Positions 33,535 to 43,904 are shown, numbered from the stretch's first letter. The stretch: 64,000 bases of DNA from Jiella marina (GCF_024359545.1 NZ_JAKQZG010000003.1:248001-312000); one strand, 5' to 3'. Numbers and translations: made by a program. Notes: generated from the letters alone by a model not told the origin.

Positions 33535-34737
33535 ATGTGCCAGTCCCGTTCTTCGGCAGCGCCGGAGCAAACCGCGCATGGCTTGGCCATGCCGCTGACC
33601 GTTCTGTTCGCGTTTTCCTGCGGGGCGCTGGCGGCCAATCTCTACTATGCCCAGCCGCTCGTCGCCCTGGTCGGCGCCGATACTGGCCTGCCGGTAGAAG
33701 CCGAAAGCGCGGTCGTGACCGTGGCGCAGATCGGCTATGCCATCGGCCTCGTCTTCCTGGTGCCGCTCGGCGATATCGTCGAGAACCGCCTGCTCATCCT
33801 GCTCACCATGGCGGCGAATGTGGTGAGCCTCGCCGGTCTGGCGCTGGCGCCGGGCCTTTCGGCGCTCTTCCTGATGATGCTCGTCGTTGGAACGACCTCG
33901 TGCGCCGCCCAGATGATCGTTCCGCTCGCGGCCAATCTCGCGCCGGAGGCCGAGCGCGGCGCGGTGGTCGGCAATGTCATGAGCGGGCTTCTGGGCGGCA
34001 TTCTCCTGGCGCGTCCGGTCGCGAGCTTCCTCGCCGACTATGTCGGCTGGCGCGGCGTCTTCGGGCTCTCCGCGGGGCTGATCGCGGCGCTGGCTCTCGC
34101 CTCGCTCTTCATGCTTCCCACCCGCGTACCGCAGGGCGAGCGCGGCTATCTCGCGCTGATCCGCTCACTCGGCAGCCTGTTCATCCGCGAGCCGGTCCTG
34201 CGCCGCCGCGGCCTCTATCATGCCTCGATGTTCGCGGCCTTTTCGCTGTTCTGGACGGGGGCGCCGATCATCCTGATGCGCGAGCCGTTCAATTTCACAC
34301 CGACCGATGTCGCGCTGTTCGCGCTTGCCGGCGTTCTCGGCGTTTTCGCAGCCCCCGTCGCGGGACGGCTCGCCGATCGCGGCCACAGCCACGTCGGCAC
34401 GATCGTCGCCCTTTCGATGGTGATCGTGGCCTTTGGGGGCGCGATCTTCGGGACGAGTTCCTTCATCGCGCTTCTGATCGCCGCAGTCCTGGTCGATCTC
34501 GGCGTGCAGGCCAATCTTGTCTTCGGCCAGCGCGAAATCTACGGCCTCGCCCCGGAGATCCGCAACCGTCTGAACGCGGTCTATATGACGACCTTCTTCG
34601 TCGGCGGGGCGATCGGTTCGGCGCTCACCAGCCCGGTGCTTGAAGCCTTCGGCTGGGTGGGTGTGTGCGTTCTCGGCATGGCAATGCCGGCGGCGGCGCT
34701 TGCCTATTTTGCGCTGGCGGAGGGCAGGGGCGGCTGA
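33535..34737 (+). CDS. MFS transporter
   Basis: A 400-residue major-facilitator permease with about 12 helices in two halves. The first half has [12 protein letters not shown] and the loop [19 protein letters not shown] (motif A-like), and the second has [14 protein letters not shown]. It resembles the YgaY/EmrA-independent drug exporter type with a ppGalNAc-free N-terminus, but the substrate is unknown. The last 34 bases overlap the convergent acetyltransferase gene. Confidence 0.85.
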   Translation: MCQSRSSAAPEQTAHGLAMPLTVLFAFSCGALAANLYYAQPLVALVGADTGLPVEAESAVVTVAQIGYAIGLVFLVPLGDIVENRLLILLTMAANVVSLAGLALAPGLSALFLMMLVVGTTSCAAQMIVPLAANLAPEAERGAVVGNVMSGLLGGILLARPVASFLADYVGWRGVFGLSAGLIAALALASLFMLPTRVPQGERGYLALIRSLGSLFIREPVLRRRGLYHASMFAAFSLFWTGAPIILMREPFNFTPTDVALFALAGVLGVFAAPVAGRLADRGHSHVGTIVALSMVIVAFGGAIFGTSSFIALLIAAVLVDLGVQANLVFGQREIYGLAPEIRNRLNAVYMTTFFVGGAIGSALTSPVLEAFGWVGVCVLGMAMPAAALAYFALAEGRGG

Positions 34738-35384
34738 AGCCCTTCCCATCTGTCGAGAAACGCGGTGATTGGCAGCGTCTGCATGTCGGGAATCGCCTCG
34801 AACAGCGTTTCGACCGGCCAGTCCCACCAGTTCAGCGCTTGAAGCCGGTCACAGATTTCGCTTGGAAAACGCTGGCGGATCGGTGCGGCGGGAACGCCGG
34901 CGACGATCGCGTAGGGCGCGACGTCCTTCGTCACCACGGCCCCGGCGCCGATCACCGCGCCATGGCCGATGCTCACACCCGGCATCACGATCACGCCATG
35001 GCCGACCCAGACGTCGTGGCCGATCCGGGCCGGTCTCTGTCGACGCTCGTCCTGAAACGCCTTGTCCACGCCGAGCCATCGGAAATACTCGTTCGGGCGA
35101 TAGCTGATCTTGTGGGTCGTGACCCGCTCCATCGGGTGGGCGAGGGCATTGATCCGGACATAGGCCGCGATCGAGCAGAACTTGCCGATCTCGGCATAGA
35201 CGGCCTCGCCGCCGCGCTCGAAATAGGAAAAATCGCCGACGGCGACCTCGCGCAGGACCACACGCGGGCCGATCTCGACATAACGGCCGAGCCGTGTCCG
35301 CTTCAGTTCGGCGGTGGTTGCAATGCGCGGTTCCGCATCGCGGTAGCGCAGATCGGTTTCGCCCTCATGTGTTCCCTTGGCCAT
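34704..35384 (-). CDS. Hexapeptide-repeat acetyltransferase (DapH/GlmU-like)
   Basis: A 226-residue left-handed beta-helix transferase. The hexapeptide coils are visible in [68 protein letters not shown], with the characteristic active-site His-Pro in [14 protein letters not shown]. It resembles the phosphonate-metabolism hexapeptide transferase subfamily and chloramphenicol-type xenobiotic acetyltransferases. No phosphonate gene is in the window, so the acceptor is unknown. The start is at ATG 35384, with an AGGCAGGG site. Confidence 0.82.
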   Translation of the reverse strand: MAKGTHEGETDLRYRDAEPRIATTAELKRTRLGRYVEIGPRVVLREVAVGDFSYFERGGEAVYAEIGKFCSIAAYVRINALAHPMERVTTHKISYRPNEYFRWLGVDKAFQDERRQRPARIGHDVWVGHGVIVMPGVSIGHGAVIGAGAVVTKDVAPYAIVAGVPAAPIRQRFPSEICDRLQALNWWDWPVETLFEAIPDMQTLPITAFLDRWEGLQPPLPSASAK

Positions 35385-35882
35385 GATCCCTGCCTGGAAA
35401 GACTGTCGGGCACGACCTATTGCACGTTTCGAGCCGCGGGATCGACCAGCGGGAGTCCAGCCTTTATTGTCGCACTGTCGACCCAAGAGATCTGCGATCA
35501 TCTGGGCCCCTTCTGAACAGGGTAGCGTTCTTGGAAGATTCAGGCATCTCTCGGGATCCCTCGCCGACCGGTGGCCCGAGCCTTTCCTTGGGCATTGTGG
35601 TCGCAGCGATCGTCGCGACTGCGCTGATCGGTCTCTTCGGATGGCTGGAAATGGGGCAAGCCCTGTTCCTCCGCCTGGCCGCGGAGGCCTGGGCTGCATG
35701 CTTCTGATTTCGTTCAGGGTCTCGACCAAGCCTTGATGTCTGTCGTGTCGAGAGCCAGGGCCTTGGAGTGACAGGTCTCGTCCGATTCGTGGCGCTGACC
35801 GGCTTGAATCCGCCACGACCTTTCTCTTAAGTCCCCCACGCGTCGGCCAATCGACGCAAACGCTTTCCAGCCGAGAGATGAC
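35385..35882. other. 498-base region with one possible small gene
   Basis: Apart from the possible small membrane protein at 35531-35707, I see no gene. The last 60 bases should hold the leader of the SCO gene. Confidence 0.6.
35531..35707 (+). CDS. Possible small membrane protein
   Basis: A 58-residue open frame from TTG 35531, with an AGGG ribosome-site-like motif 8 bases upstream. It has a polar Ser/Pro start, one membrane helix ([22 protein letters not shown]) and the tail [13 protein letters not shown]. Small proteins of this shape occur in rhizobia, but I cannot confirm conservation. Confidence 0.35.
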   Translation: MEDSGISRDPSPTGGPSLSLGIVVAAIVATALIGLFGWLEMGQALFLRLAAEAWAACF

Positions 35883-36473
35883 GTGAAGACGCGAACGATC
35901 CTTCAGACGGGGCTATGGGCACTCGCGGCCGTGATCGCGGGCGCACTCGTTGTGGCCTACCTGACGCTCCAGAACACGACCTATGGCGGTGACGAGCCCT
36001 ATGGCGCGCCGTTCACGCTGGTCGATCAGAATGGCGAGCCATTCGGTTCAAAGGATATGCGGGGCAAGCCGACGGCGCTCTTCTTCGGCTATACCCATTG
36101 TCCCGACGTCTGCCCCACGACCTTGTACGAACTCGCCTCCAACCGACAGGCGATCGAAGAGGAGGGCGGGGATTTCCGGATCGTCTTCGTCACCGTCGAT
36201 CCCGAGCGCGACACACCGGCGGTCATGAAGAACTATGTCGAGGCGGTCTCCGAGGACATCGTGGCCTTGTCGGGCACGCCGGAGGACGTGGCCGCCATGG
36301 CCAAGGGCTGGGGCGCCTATTTCGCGAAATCGGGGGAGGGCGAGGACTATCTCATGGACCACACCGCGACGACCTTCCTCCTGGACGCCTCGGGCCGCCT
36401 GGCCGGGACACTCGCCTATGGCGAGAATCCCGAGACGGTAAAAGGCAAGCTCGAAAAACTCGCCGGAGTCTGA
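35883..36473 (+). CDS. SCO1/SenC-family copper chaperone
   Basis: A 196-residue inner-membrane protein: one N-terminal anchor helix, then a thioredoxin-fold domain. The copper ligands are seen in [13 protein letters not shown] (C-x3-C) and the distal His in [12 protein letters not shown]. The family delivers copper to the CuA centre of cytochrome c oxidase. It starts at GTG 35883. No oxidase genes are in the window. Confidence 0.92.
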   Translation: MKTRTILQTGLWALAAVIAGALVVAYLTLQNTTYGGDEPYGAPFTLVDQNGEPFGSKDMRGKPTALFFGYTHCPDVCPTTLYELASNRQAIEEEGGDFRIVFVTVDPERDTPAVMKNYVEAVSEDIVALSGTPEDVAAMAKGWGAYFAKSGEGEDYLMDHTATTFLLDASGRLAGTLAYGENPETVKGKLEKLAGV

Positions 36474-36622
36474 ACAGCAATCCTCACAGCCTATGGGCTG
36501 ACGGCTTCACCGCCTTATGTCAGCATGCGGCGCGCTGCATGCTGACCGGCCGGACGTGGTGCGTCTATCCGGCGGTGCGTGCCGCAGGTCGTTTCCGTTA
36601 TTGTATGAAGGTCTAGTCGCGC

Positions 36623-38533
36623 ATGCACGATCTTGCCATGCAGCTCGCCGTGATTGGTGTCGCGGGCATCGCATCGCAATGGCTGGCCTGGCGGTTCCAG
36701 ATTCCCGCCATCGTCATTCTCCTGGCCATCGGTCTGTTCTTCGGTCCGCTGACGGGGCTGATGAACCCCGTCGAGGATTTCGGCGAGCTTTACAAGCCGC
36801 TCGTTTCCACCGCCGTCGCCATCATCCTCTTCGAGGGCGGGCTGACCCTGAAGTTTCGCGAGATTCGCGAGACCTCCACGGCGGTGCGCCGCGTCGTCAT
36901 GTTCTCGGGTCCGCTGGTCTGGGTCATGACCGCGCTCGCCGCTCGCTATATCGGCGAGATGTCCTGGCCCACGGCGATCGTGCTCGGCGCACTTCTCGTG
37001 GTGACGGGACCGACCGTCATCATGCCGCTCCTGCGGCATGCCCGGCTGCGGGCGCGTCCGGCCTCCATCCTGCGCTGGGAGGCGATTCTCAACGATCCGG
37101 TCGGTGCGCTCTTCGCCGTCGTCTCCTTCGAAATCTACCTCGTGATGCGCGGCGCCCACGAGGCGGAGAACCTGATCGCGACCACGATCGCAGCGCTGCT
37201 CGTCGCGATCGTCGGTGGCATCGTCGTCGGCCGGGCTCTGACGACGCTTTTCGCGCAAGGCCACGCACCGGAGTATCTGAAGGCTCCGATTCTCCTGGCG
37301 GTGGTCGTCGGCATGAACGCCTTGACCAATATGCTGCTGGAGGAGGCGGGGCTCCTGACCGTCACGGTCATGGGCGTCACCATGGCCAATGCCCGGCTCG
37401 CCAGCCTTGCCGAACTCCAAAAGTTCAAGGAAACGATCACCGTCCTTCTCGTCTCCGGCCTGTTCATCGTGCTGACGGCATCGCTGCAGATGAGCGTGAT
37501 CCTCAGTCTCGAATGGCGGGTCATCGCCTTCCTGGCCGCGGTTCTGCTGGTCATCCGTCCGACCGCCATCTTCCTGTCGACGATCGGCGCGGGTCTCGGC
37601 TTCCGCGAGCGGCTGCTGGTCAGCTGGATCGCCCCGCGGGGTATCGTTGCGGTCGCGGTCGCGGGCCTGTTCGGTGCGACCTTCGCGCGGCTGGGCGTGC
37701 CGGACGCCGAACGAATGATCGCCTATACCTTCGCCGTCGTCGCCGCGACGATCCTGCTCCACGGCTTCACGCTCACGCCGCTGGCGCAGCTCCTCGATCT
37801 GCGCGTGACTAATCGGCCGGGCATCCTGATCGTCGGTGCGTCACGCTTTTCGATCGCGCTGGCCCGTCGGCTCAAGGCGCAGAACGTGCCGGTGCTCATC
37901 GCCGATTCCAACTGGTCCCACGTTTCGGAGGCCCGGCTTGCCGACGTCGACGTGTGGTTCGGTGAAATCCTCTCCGAGGAAGCACACCATTCCTTGGATC
38001 TGTCCCGCTTCGACCACATGATCGCCGCCACCGACAACGATGCCTACAACGCGCTCGTCTGTACCGATTTCGGGGCAGAGCTCGGCCGGTCGGAAGTGTT
38101 CCAGATCGGCGCCGACCACACCGGCCAGCAGGCCGTGACCGGTCGGCATTCCATGCACTTTACGCTCGGTGGGCTGCCTTTGTTCAAGCCGCCGCGCACC
38201 TTCTCGCAATTGCGCGATCATGTCGTGGATGGCTGGTCGTTCCAGGCGACGCGGCTCACACCCGAATTCGGCTATTCCAAGTTTCGCGAATCCCGCCCCG
38301 AAGGCACCGCACCGATTCTTTGGATCAAGGCCAATCAGGAGATCATCTTCGCCTCGACCGAGGGCGCGGGCGAGCCGGTCGCCGGTGACACAATCATTTC
38401 CTTCGGACCGCCGCGTCCCGAACGCGAGCAGGAGAAGATCGTTCGCGGCACGATGACCGAGCGGGAAGCACGGGCGGAAAAAGCGCGAAGCACCGCCGAA
38501 AAGGTCTCCAAGCAGACCGAGGGAACGACCTGA
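36623..38533 (+). CDS. CPA1-type Na+/H+ (cation:proton) antiporter with TrkA domain
   Basis: A 636-residue membrane protein. The first 390 or so residues form about 12 helices with the antiporter core, including AVAIILFEGGLTLKF, the conserved LNDPVGALFAV (Asp of the ion site) and SWIAPRGIVAVAVAGLF. A cytoplasmic TrkA_N-like domain follows (about 400-510: PGILIVGASRFSIALARRLKAQNVPVLIAD) and then a charged Arg/Glu-rich tail. The nucleotide-binding glycine loop reads GASRFS, so binding may be altered. It is 2 bases upstream of prmA. Confidence 0.88.
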   Translation: MHDLAMQLAVIGVAGIASQWLAWRFQIPAIVILLAIGLFFGPLTGLMNPVEDFGELYKPLVSTAVAIILFEGGLTLKFREIRETSTAVRRVVMFSGPLVWVMTALAARYIGEMSWPTAIVLGALLVVTGPTVIMPLLRHARLRARPASILRWEAILNDPVGALFAVVSFEIYLVMRGAHEAENLIATTIAALLVAIVGGIVVGRALTTLFAQGHAPEYLKAPILLAVVVGMNALTNMLLEEAGLLTVTVMGVTMANARLASLAELQKFKETITVLLVSGLFIVLTASLQMSVILSLEWRVIAFLAAVLLVIRPTAIFLSTIGAGLGFRERLLVSWIAPRGIVAVAVAGLFGATFARLGVPDAERMIAYTFAVVAATILLHGFTLTPLAQLLDLRVTNRPGILIVGASRFSIALARRLKAQNVPVLIADSNWSHVSEARLADVDVWFGEILSEEAHHSLDLSRFDHMIAATDNDAYNALVCTDFGAELGRSEVFQIGADHTGQQAVTGRHSMHFTLGGLPLFKPPRTFSQLRDHVVDGWSFQATRLTPEFGYSKFRESRPEGTAPILWIKANQEIIFASTEGAGEPVAGDTIISFGPPRPEREQEKIVRGTMTEREARAEKARSTAEKVSKQTEGTT

Positions 38534-38535
38534 CC

Positions 38536-39411
38536 ATGCAGATTCGCTATTTTCATCGCGCGCCCCGAGCGGAGGCCGAGGCCGCCTATCGGAAGATCGA
38601 CCAGGCGTTCGAGGACGAGGGCGCTCCCGTCGCCATCACCGAAATCGACGAGGCCGCGGCGATCTTCGAAGTGGCGGCCTATCTCGAAGTCGAGGAGGGC
38701 GGCGACCGGCTCGAGGAGTTTCGTGAGGCGGCGGGTCTCGGGCCGGAGGCAAAAATCGGGCTGGAGGAACTGCCCGAAAAGGACTGGATGGCCTCCGTGC
38801 TCGCCGAGTTGAAGCCGGTGCGGGCCGGTCGATTCGTCGTCCATGGTGCCCATGACCGCGACAGGATCGGCACCCACGAACTGGCGATCGAGATCGAGGC
38901 GGGTCAGGCGTTCGGCACCGGCCATCACGGCACCACGGCGGGCTGCCTGACGATGATCGAGGAGGTGGTGCGTCTGCGCTCGCCGCGGGCCGTGCTTGAT
39001 CTCGGGACCGGGAGCGCCGTCCTTGCCATTGCCGTTGCCAAGCTCGCGCGGCTTCCGGTTCTGGCGACCGATGTCGATCCGGTCGCGGTCCGCGTGGCGG
39101 CCGAGAATGTTCGTGCGAACGGCGTCGCCAACCTGGTCGAGACGGTCGTCGCGGATGGCTTTCGCGCGCCGGCAGTCTGGCGACAGGCGCCCTATGACCT
39201 GATCGTCGCGAATATTCTCGCCGGACCGCTGATGCGGCTTGCGCCGGAGTTCCGCCGGCACGTGACGCCGGGTGGGGACCTGATCCTTTCCGGCATTCTG
39301 GACAAGCAGGCCGCGGCCGTTCGCGCGGCCTTTCGGGCCCAAGGCTTCGTCCATCGCCGGACGCTCCCCCTCGGCGAATGGGTGACGCTGCATCTTCGCG
39401 CGACCCGTTGA
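38536..39411 (+). CDS. prmA: Ribosomal protein L11 methyltransferase
   Basis: A 291-residue SAM-dependent enzyme trimethylating L11 lysines. The N-terminal substrate-recognition domain (about residues 1-110) precedes the catalytic fold with FGTGHHGTTAGCL, motif I LDLGTGSAVLAIA and the catalytic NPPY-like motif read here as VANILAGPLMRLAPEF, the PrmA signature. Two bases separate it from the antiporter stop. A strong terminator follows. Confidence 0.94.
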   Translation: MQIRYFHRAPRAEAEAAYRKIDQAFEDEGAPVAITEIDEAAAIFEVAAYLEVEEGGDRLEEFREAAGLGPEAKIGLEELPEKDWMASVLAELKPVRAGRFVVHGAHDRDRIGTHELAIEIEAGQAFGTGHHGTTAGCLTMIEEVVRLRSPRAVLDLGTGSAVLAIAVAKLARLPVLATDVDPVAVRVAAENVRANGVANLVETVVADGFRAPAVWRQAPYDLIVANILAGPLMRLAPEFRRHVTPGGDLILSGILDKQAAAVRAAFRAQGFVHRRTLPLGEWVTLHLRATR

Positions 39412-39433
39412 GAATCGCGGGTGCCAGATGCGA

Positions 39434-39466
39434 AAAGCCCGACCACAGCGGCTGCGGTCGGGCTTT
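39434..39466. terminator. Bidirectional terminator after prmA
   Basis: AAAGCCCGACC (39434-39444) pairs with GGTCGGGCTTT (39456-39466) over 11 bases, with A-run and T-run flanks, serving prmA and the convergent small gene. Confidence 0.85.
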
Positions 39467-39513
39467 GATGATGAGTGCTGGACGCCGTTCCTGCCGGCGT
39501 TGGCGCCTGACGA

Positions 39514-39720
39514 TCAGTGGCGCTCGGGCGCGCGGCTGTCGAAGAAGGAGCCCTTTTCGCCCGGAAGCAGGTCCGGATGGCTCTGAGCGCCGTAATGAAG
39601 GGCGATATAGCGCTGCGCCTCGCGCTCGCGGGCTTCCATCATTCTGCCGAGAACGGTGCGGACGAAGCCGCTCTTCTGGCGTTCACGGTTCGGCTTGGTG
39701 GCTGCACTGATGCTGGCCAT
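39514..39720 (-). CDS. Small conserved rhizobial-type protein
   Basis: A 68-residue basic protein: MASISAATKPNRERQKSG start, an amphipathic helix FVRTVLGRMMEAREREAQRY, and a polar end. GGAG stands 8 bases before ATG 39720. Similar short Arg-rich proteins sit between prmA and pepP in related genomes as I recall, without known function. It is convergent with prmA. Confidence 0.6.
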   Translation of the reverse strand: MASISAATKPNRERQKSGFVRTVLGRMMEAREREAQRYIALHYGAQSHPDLLPGEKGSFFDSRAPERH

Positions 39721-39974
39721 GGTCAAATCTCCTGGATGGCTGTTTCTGGCCTCCCGATGACTGCCAATATGCTGACTTTTCGGATGTCCCGGTAGCCGGG
39801 CCGATGCATAGGTCCCTCCCGCCTATTGCAATGCAACATGAGCGCCAGCTTCATCCGGTCGTCACCTTTTTTCCATGGGGGCTGCGGCGTAGGGTGGATG
39901 AAACCGTTTCCGGCATGGGTGATCGCGCGAACGAGCCTCGCACCGCCCGTGCCATGCCAAGATGAAAGACCGCG

Positions 39975-41795
39975 ATGTTTCAGAGTTTCGACGAGACGAG
40001 TGACTTCTCCCAAAGTGCCGAGCGCACGCGCCGGCTTCGCCAAGCGCTCGAGGATGCCGGCGTCGACGGCTTCATCGTGCCGCGCGCCGACGAGCATCAG
40101 GGTGAGTACATCCCGGCCTCGGCGGCGAGGCTGGAATGGCTGACGGGTTTCGCAGGCTCCGCCGGCACCGCGATCGTCCTCAAGGATCAGGCCGCCATCC
40201 TCGTCGATGGGCGTTATACGCTGCAGGTCCGCAGTCAGGTGGACACCGAGGTCTTTTCGCCGCTTTCCTCGATCGAAACGCCGCTCTCGGCCTATCTGAA
40301 GGAGCATGCGGCGGGGCTGCGTATCGGTTTTGATCCTTGGCTGCACACGATCGGTGAGGCCAAGCGCCTGGCCGCGGTCATGGAGGAAATCGGCGGCGAA
40401 CTCGTTGCGCTGGCGGGCAATCCGATCGATCGGATCTGGAACGACCGTCCCGCCCCGCCCAAGGGACGCGCCTTCGTTCAGGACGAAGCCCGCGCCGGCC
40501 GTTCCGCTTCGGACAAGCTCGCCGAACTCGGCAAGGCGATCGGAGAGGCCAAGGCCGATCTTGCAGTCTTGACCGACCCGTCTTCCATCGCCTGGGCGTT
40601 CAACATTCGCGGCAGCGACGTGCCGCATACGCCGCTGATGCTGGCTTTCGCCCTCGTTCCGGCCTCGGGCCGGCCTTCGCTCTATGTCGATCCGGACAAA
40701 CTCGATGCGGATGTGCGTGAGCATCTGGCGGCCCTTGCCGAACTGCGGACGCCTGAAGATTTCGAGCGCGAGCTGTCCGACACATCGCGGAACCGAACCG
40801 TTGGCCTCGATCCGCAATTGGCGGCGGATCGCATTGCCGAGCTGGTCAAGGCAGCCGGCGGTGAAGTGAAGGAGCTGGCCGACCCCGCCCGGCTTCCCCG
40901 CGCCATCAAGAATGCCGGGGAACTCGCGGGCGCCCGCGCCGCCCATCGCCGTGACGGAGCGGCGATGGTTCGGTTCCTCGCCTGGCTCGACCGACAAGCG
41001 CCCGGCACGATCGACGAAATCACCGCCGCCGAAACGCTGGAAGCCTCTCGCGCGGAAGCGGGGCGGTCGGATCAGGAACCGCTGGCCGACATCTCCTTCG
41101 ACACCATCACCGGGTCCGGCCCGAATGGCGCGATCGTCCACTACCGGGTGAATCGGGAAACCAACCGGTCCCTCGGTGCGGGCGAGTTGTTCCTGATCGA
41201 TTCGGGAGCCCAGTATCGCGACGGCACCACCGACATCACGCGCACCATCGCCATCGGGGAACCGGACGAGACCATGCGTGAACGCTTCACGCTGGTCCTG
41301 AAGGGCATGATCGCGATTTCCGCCGCACGCTTTCCCAAGGGCACGCGCGGCGTCGATCTGGACCCGCTGGCGCGAATCGCCCTGTGGAAGGCGGGCTGCG
41401 ACTATGCCCATGGCACGGGGCACGGGGTCGGATCGTTCCTGGCGGTTCACGAGGGACCCCAGTCGATCTCGCGGCGCGGCATGGCCGAGCTGAAGCCGGG
41501 CATGATCCTTTCGAACGAGCCCGGCTACTACCGCGAAGGCGCCTTCGGGATCCGCATCGAGAACCTCATTGTGGTCACCGAGGCGGAAGACATTGAGGGC
41601 GGCGACATTGCCATGCATGGATTCGAGACGCTGACGCTCGCCCCGATCGACCGCCGCCTGATCGTCCCCGACATGCTGACCCGGGAGGAGCGGGAGTGGC
41701 TGGACGCCTATCATCGGCGCGTCGCGGAGGAACTCGGGCCCATCGTCTCGCAGGAGGACCGCCGATGGCTGGACAGCGCGACACGCCCGCTGTGA
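39975..41795 (+). CDS. pepP: Xaa-Pro aminopeptidase (aminopeptidase P)
   Basis: A 606-residue M24 metallopeptidase removing N-terminal residues before proline. There are two creatinase-N-type domains (about 15-155 and 165-310), then the pita-bread catalytic domain with all metal ligands: IDSGAQYRDGTTDITRT (two Asp), GTGHGVGSFLAVHEGP (His), SNEPGYY (Glu) and RIENLIVV (Glu). The length and C-terminal extension match the eukaryote-like long subgroup. It is alone in its transcription unit or leads the DsbA-like gene. Confidence 0.93.
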   Translation: MFQSFDETSDFSQSAERTRRLRQALEDAGVDGFIVPRADEHQGEYIPASAARLEWLTGFAGSAGTAIVLKDQAAILVDGRYTLQVRSQVDTEVFSPLSSIETPLSAYLKEHAAGLRIGFDPWLHTIGEAKRLAAVMEEIGGELVALAGNPIDRIWNDRPAPPKGRAFVQDEARAGRSASDKLAELGKAIGEAKADLAVLTDPSSIAWAFNIRGSDVPHTPLMLAFALVPASGRPSLYVDPDKLDADVREHLAALAELRTPEDFERELSDTSRNRTVGLDPQLAADRIAELVKAAGGEVKELADPARLPRAIKNAGELAGARAAHRRDGAAMVRFLAWLDRQAPGTIDEITAAETLEASRAEAGRSDQEPLADISFDTITGSGPNGAIVHYRVNRETNRSLGAGELFLIDSGAQYRDGTTDITRTIAIGEPDETMRERFTLVLKGMIAISAARFPKGTRGVDLDPLARIALWKAGCDYAHGTGHGVGSFLAVHEGPQSISRRGMAELKPGMILSNEPGYYREGAFGIRIENLIVVTEAEDIEGGDIAMHGFETLTLAPIDRRLIVPDMLTREEREWLDAYHRRVAEELGPIVSQEDRRWLDSATRPL

Positions 41796-41891
41796 GCTGG
41801 CGGGCCGGATCTCCCGGTGGTCCTTCGGGGCCGGTAGACATCTTGGATCGATCGAGCCCGAATTTCATTCGGTATGAGTGGAGCTAGAACC

Positions 41892-42545
41892 ATGGTCTCC
41901 AACCCGCCCCATCTCGTTTATTTCGCCGATCCCATGTGTTCGTGGTGCTGGGGTTTCGCGCCGGTCATCGACAAGATCGCCCAGACCTATCCGGACCTCG
42001 CCGTGCGTCTCGTCCTGGGCGGTCTGCGGCCGTTCACCCAGACGCCCATGGACGATGCCCAGAAGGCGACGATCCGCGACCACTGGCGGCATGTCGAGGA
42101 GGCGAGCGGCCAACCCTTCGACTACACATTCTTCGAGCGCGACGGCTTCGTCTACGACACCGAACCCGCCGCCCGTGCCGTGGTCGCGGCGAGGCGGATC
42201 GATCCGGCCCGGACCTTCGCCCTCAAGATGCGCATTGCGCGGGCCTTCTACGCCGAGAACCGCGACGTGACGCAAGAGCCGATCCTCATCGACCTTGCCG
42301 GAGAGGTCGGGCTCGAAACGAATGCCTTTGCCTTCGCCCTCACGGACGATGCCACGCGCGAGGAGACGCTCGCCGACTTCGCGGTCTCGCAATCCTCCGG
42401 CGTCACCGGCTTTCCGACCCTGGTGGCGGGCCCCGATCCGGACCATCATGACCGATATGTCGCGATCACCATCGGCTACCGGCCCCCCGAATTCGTCCTA
42501 CCGCGCGTCTCCGGCTTTCTGCAGGGACACAAAGCCCGGACATAA
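41892..42545 (+). CDS. DsbA-family thioredoxin-fold protein
   Basis: A 217-residue oxidoreductase of the DsbA/FrnE class. The active site is C-S-W-C in YFADPMCSWCWGFAP near the N-terminus, and the cis-Pro loop is in SSGVTGFPTLV. It has no signal peptide, so it is likely cytoplasmic. ATG 41892 follows GGAG; an upstream ATG at 41874 lacks a ribosome site. Confidence 0.87.
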   Translation: MVSNPPHLVYFADPMCSWCWGFAPVIDKIAQTYPDLAVRLVLGGLRPFTQTPMDDAQKATIRDHWRHVEEASGQPFDYTFFERDGFVYDTEPAARAVVAARRIDPARTFALKMRIARAFYAENRDVTQEPILIDLAGEVGLETNAFAFALTDDATREETLADFAVSQSSGVTGFPTLVAGPDPDHHDRYVAITIGYRPPEFVLPRVSGFLQGHKART

Positions 42546-42884
42546 CGCAGCGGTAAATCGGCCAAAAAATGTAAATCGCTCTGATAAAAATTACTCGACA
42601 CGTGCGCTTGACTGTGGTGTTCTCGCTGAAACGCTTGGATCTCGGTTGCGGGTCAGTCGAAATTCGCGTTTTCAAGATACTTCGGGAAGGTCGCTTAGTA
42701 TACAGTGAGAAATCAGTGGGCTAGGGTGGTTTTGCCTTGGCGCGATCTTCGATATCGGGGCGTTTGCATTGCATGCCAGTGCTAGACGCCTTTGCTCGAC
42801 CAGTCAGGCGCTGACGCGTCTGCCGAGCCGAGCGGTATGGGCCGGTAGGAGGGGCGCTTACCGGCTCATATCAATTGGGTGGCT
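42546..42884. other. Intergenic region, 339 bases
   Basis: It is AT-richer than its surroundings. I see no gene, RNA or clear regulatory motif. It separates two convergent transcription units. Confidence 0.6.
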
Positions 42885-43796
42885 CTATTCGCTGATGACT
42901 GTCGCATTGAGCGGCCGGCCCAGCCGGCCCGCCAGATCCTGTATGAACTGATAGGCGACTCGTCCGGACCGCGCGCCGCGCGTCGTTGCCCATTCCAGCG
43001 CGTCGCGACGCAGGATTTCCGGCTCCACCAGCCCTTTGAGCGCGTAGGCCTCCGCATAGCCGTCGACCATCGCAAGGAATTGATCCTGGCTGCAATTGTG
43101 GAAGCCGAGCCACAGCCCGAATCGATCCGAAAGCGAAACCTTCTCTTCGACCGCTTCACCCGGATTGATCGCGGTCGCACGCTCGTTCTCGATCATGTCG
43201 CGCGGCAAGAGATGACGGCGGTTCGAGGTGGCATAGAACAGAACGTTCTCCGGCCGCCCCTCGACGCCGCCTTCGAGTGCGGCCTTCAGCGACTTGTATG
43301 ACGTGTCGTCCTGGTCGAAGGACAGATCGTCGCAGAACAGGAGGACCGGGAGGTCGACGCTGCGCAGGACCTCCATCAGCCGGGGGAGGTGGGCGATATC
43401 CTCGCGATGGATCTCCACGAGTTTGAGCGCGCGCTCAAGGCTCCCGGCCGTTCGGGCGAGCTCGACATTGACGGCGGCGTGGACCGCCTTGACCAGCGAA
43501 GACTTGCCCATGCCGCGGGCGCCCCAGAGAAGGGCGTTGTTGGCGGGCAGGCTTTTTGCGAAACGCAGCGTATTGTCGAACAGGATATCGCGGGAACGCT
43601 CGATGCCGCGCAGGAGGTCGATCGGAACGCGATTGACCTTCGTCACCGGCTTCACCGCCGCAGGCGGTTCGAAGACGAAGCAATCGGCTGCCGCAAAGTC
43701 CGGCGCCTGCGGGGGGCGGGGCGTGAGTTCTGCGAGGCTATGGGCGATCGACTCCAGCGCCGCCGTGATCCGTGAAAGCTCGCCGTTTTCCATCAT
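42885..43796 (-). CDS. DUF815 AAA+ ATP-binding protein
   Basis: A 303-residue ATPase of the DUF815 family. Walker A is LLWGARGMGKSSLVKA, Walker B-like is VLLFCDDLSFDQDDTSYKSLKAALEGG, and sensor 1 is FYATSNRRHLLPRDM. The start is uncertain: adjacent ATGs at 43796 and 43793, with another at 43838 without a ribosome site. It is divergent from yajC, an arrangement common in alphaproteobacteria. Function is unknown. Confidence 0.85.
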   Translation of the reverse strand: MMENGELSRITAALESIAHSLAELTPRPPQAPDFAAADCFVFEPPAAVKPVTKVNRVPIDLLRGIERSRDILFDNTLRFAKSLPANNALLWGARGMGKSSLVKAVHAAVNVELARTAGSLERALKLVEIHREDIAHLPRLMEVLRSVDLPVLLFCDDLSFDQDDTSYKSLKAALEGGVEGRPENVLFYATSNRRHLLPRDMIENERATAINPGEAVEEKVSLSDRFGLWLGFHNCSQDQFLAMVDGYAEAYALKGLVEPEILRRDALEWATTRGARSGRVAYQFIQDLAGRLGRPLNATVISE

Positions 43797-43876
43797 CCGC
43801 CTGTCCGTCTGGTCCAAGATCGTCTCGTCGCTCCGCATAGGACCGGGCGCGCGAAACTGCAAACCTCGGCCGCTTG

Positions 43877-43904
43877 TTGCATTCGACCCGGCCGTTCGTA
43901 TATT
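43877..43904 (+). promoter_or_regulatory. Possible sigma-70 promoter of yajC
   Basis: TTGCAT (43877-43882), 16-base spacer and TATATT (43899-43904), about 95 bases before yajC. Plausible, not proven. Confidence 0.35.

Noticed and set aside
36474-36622. Small gene between the SCO gene and the antiporter
   Set aside because: Short open frames here have no ribosome site, and they run into the antiporter gene in the wrong frame.
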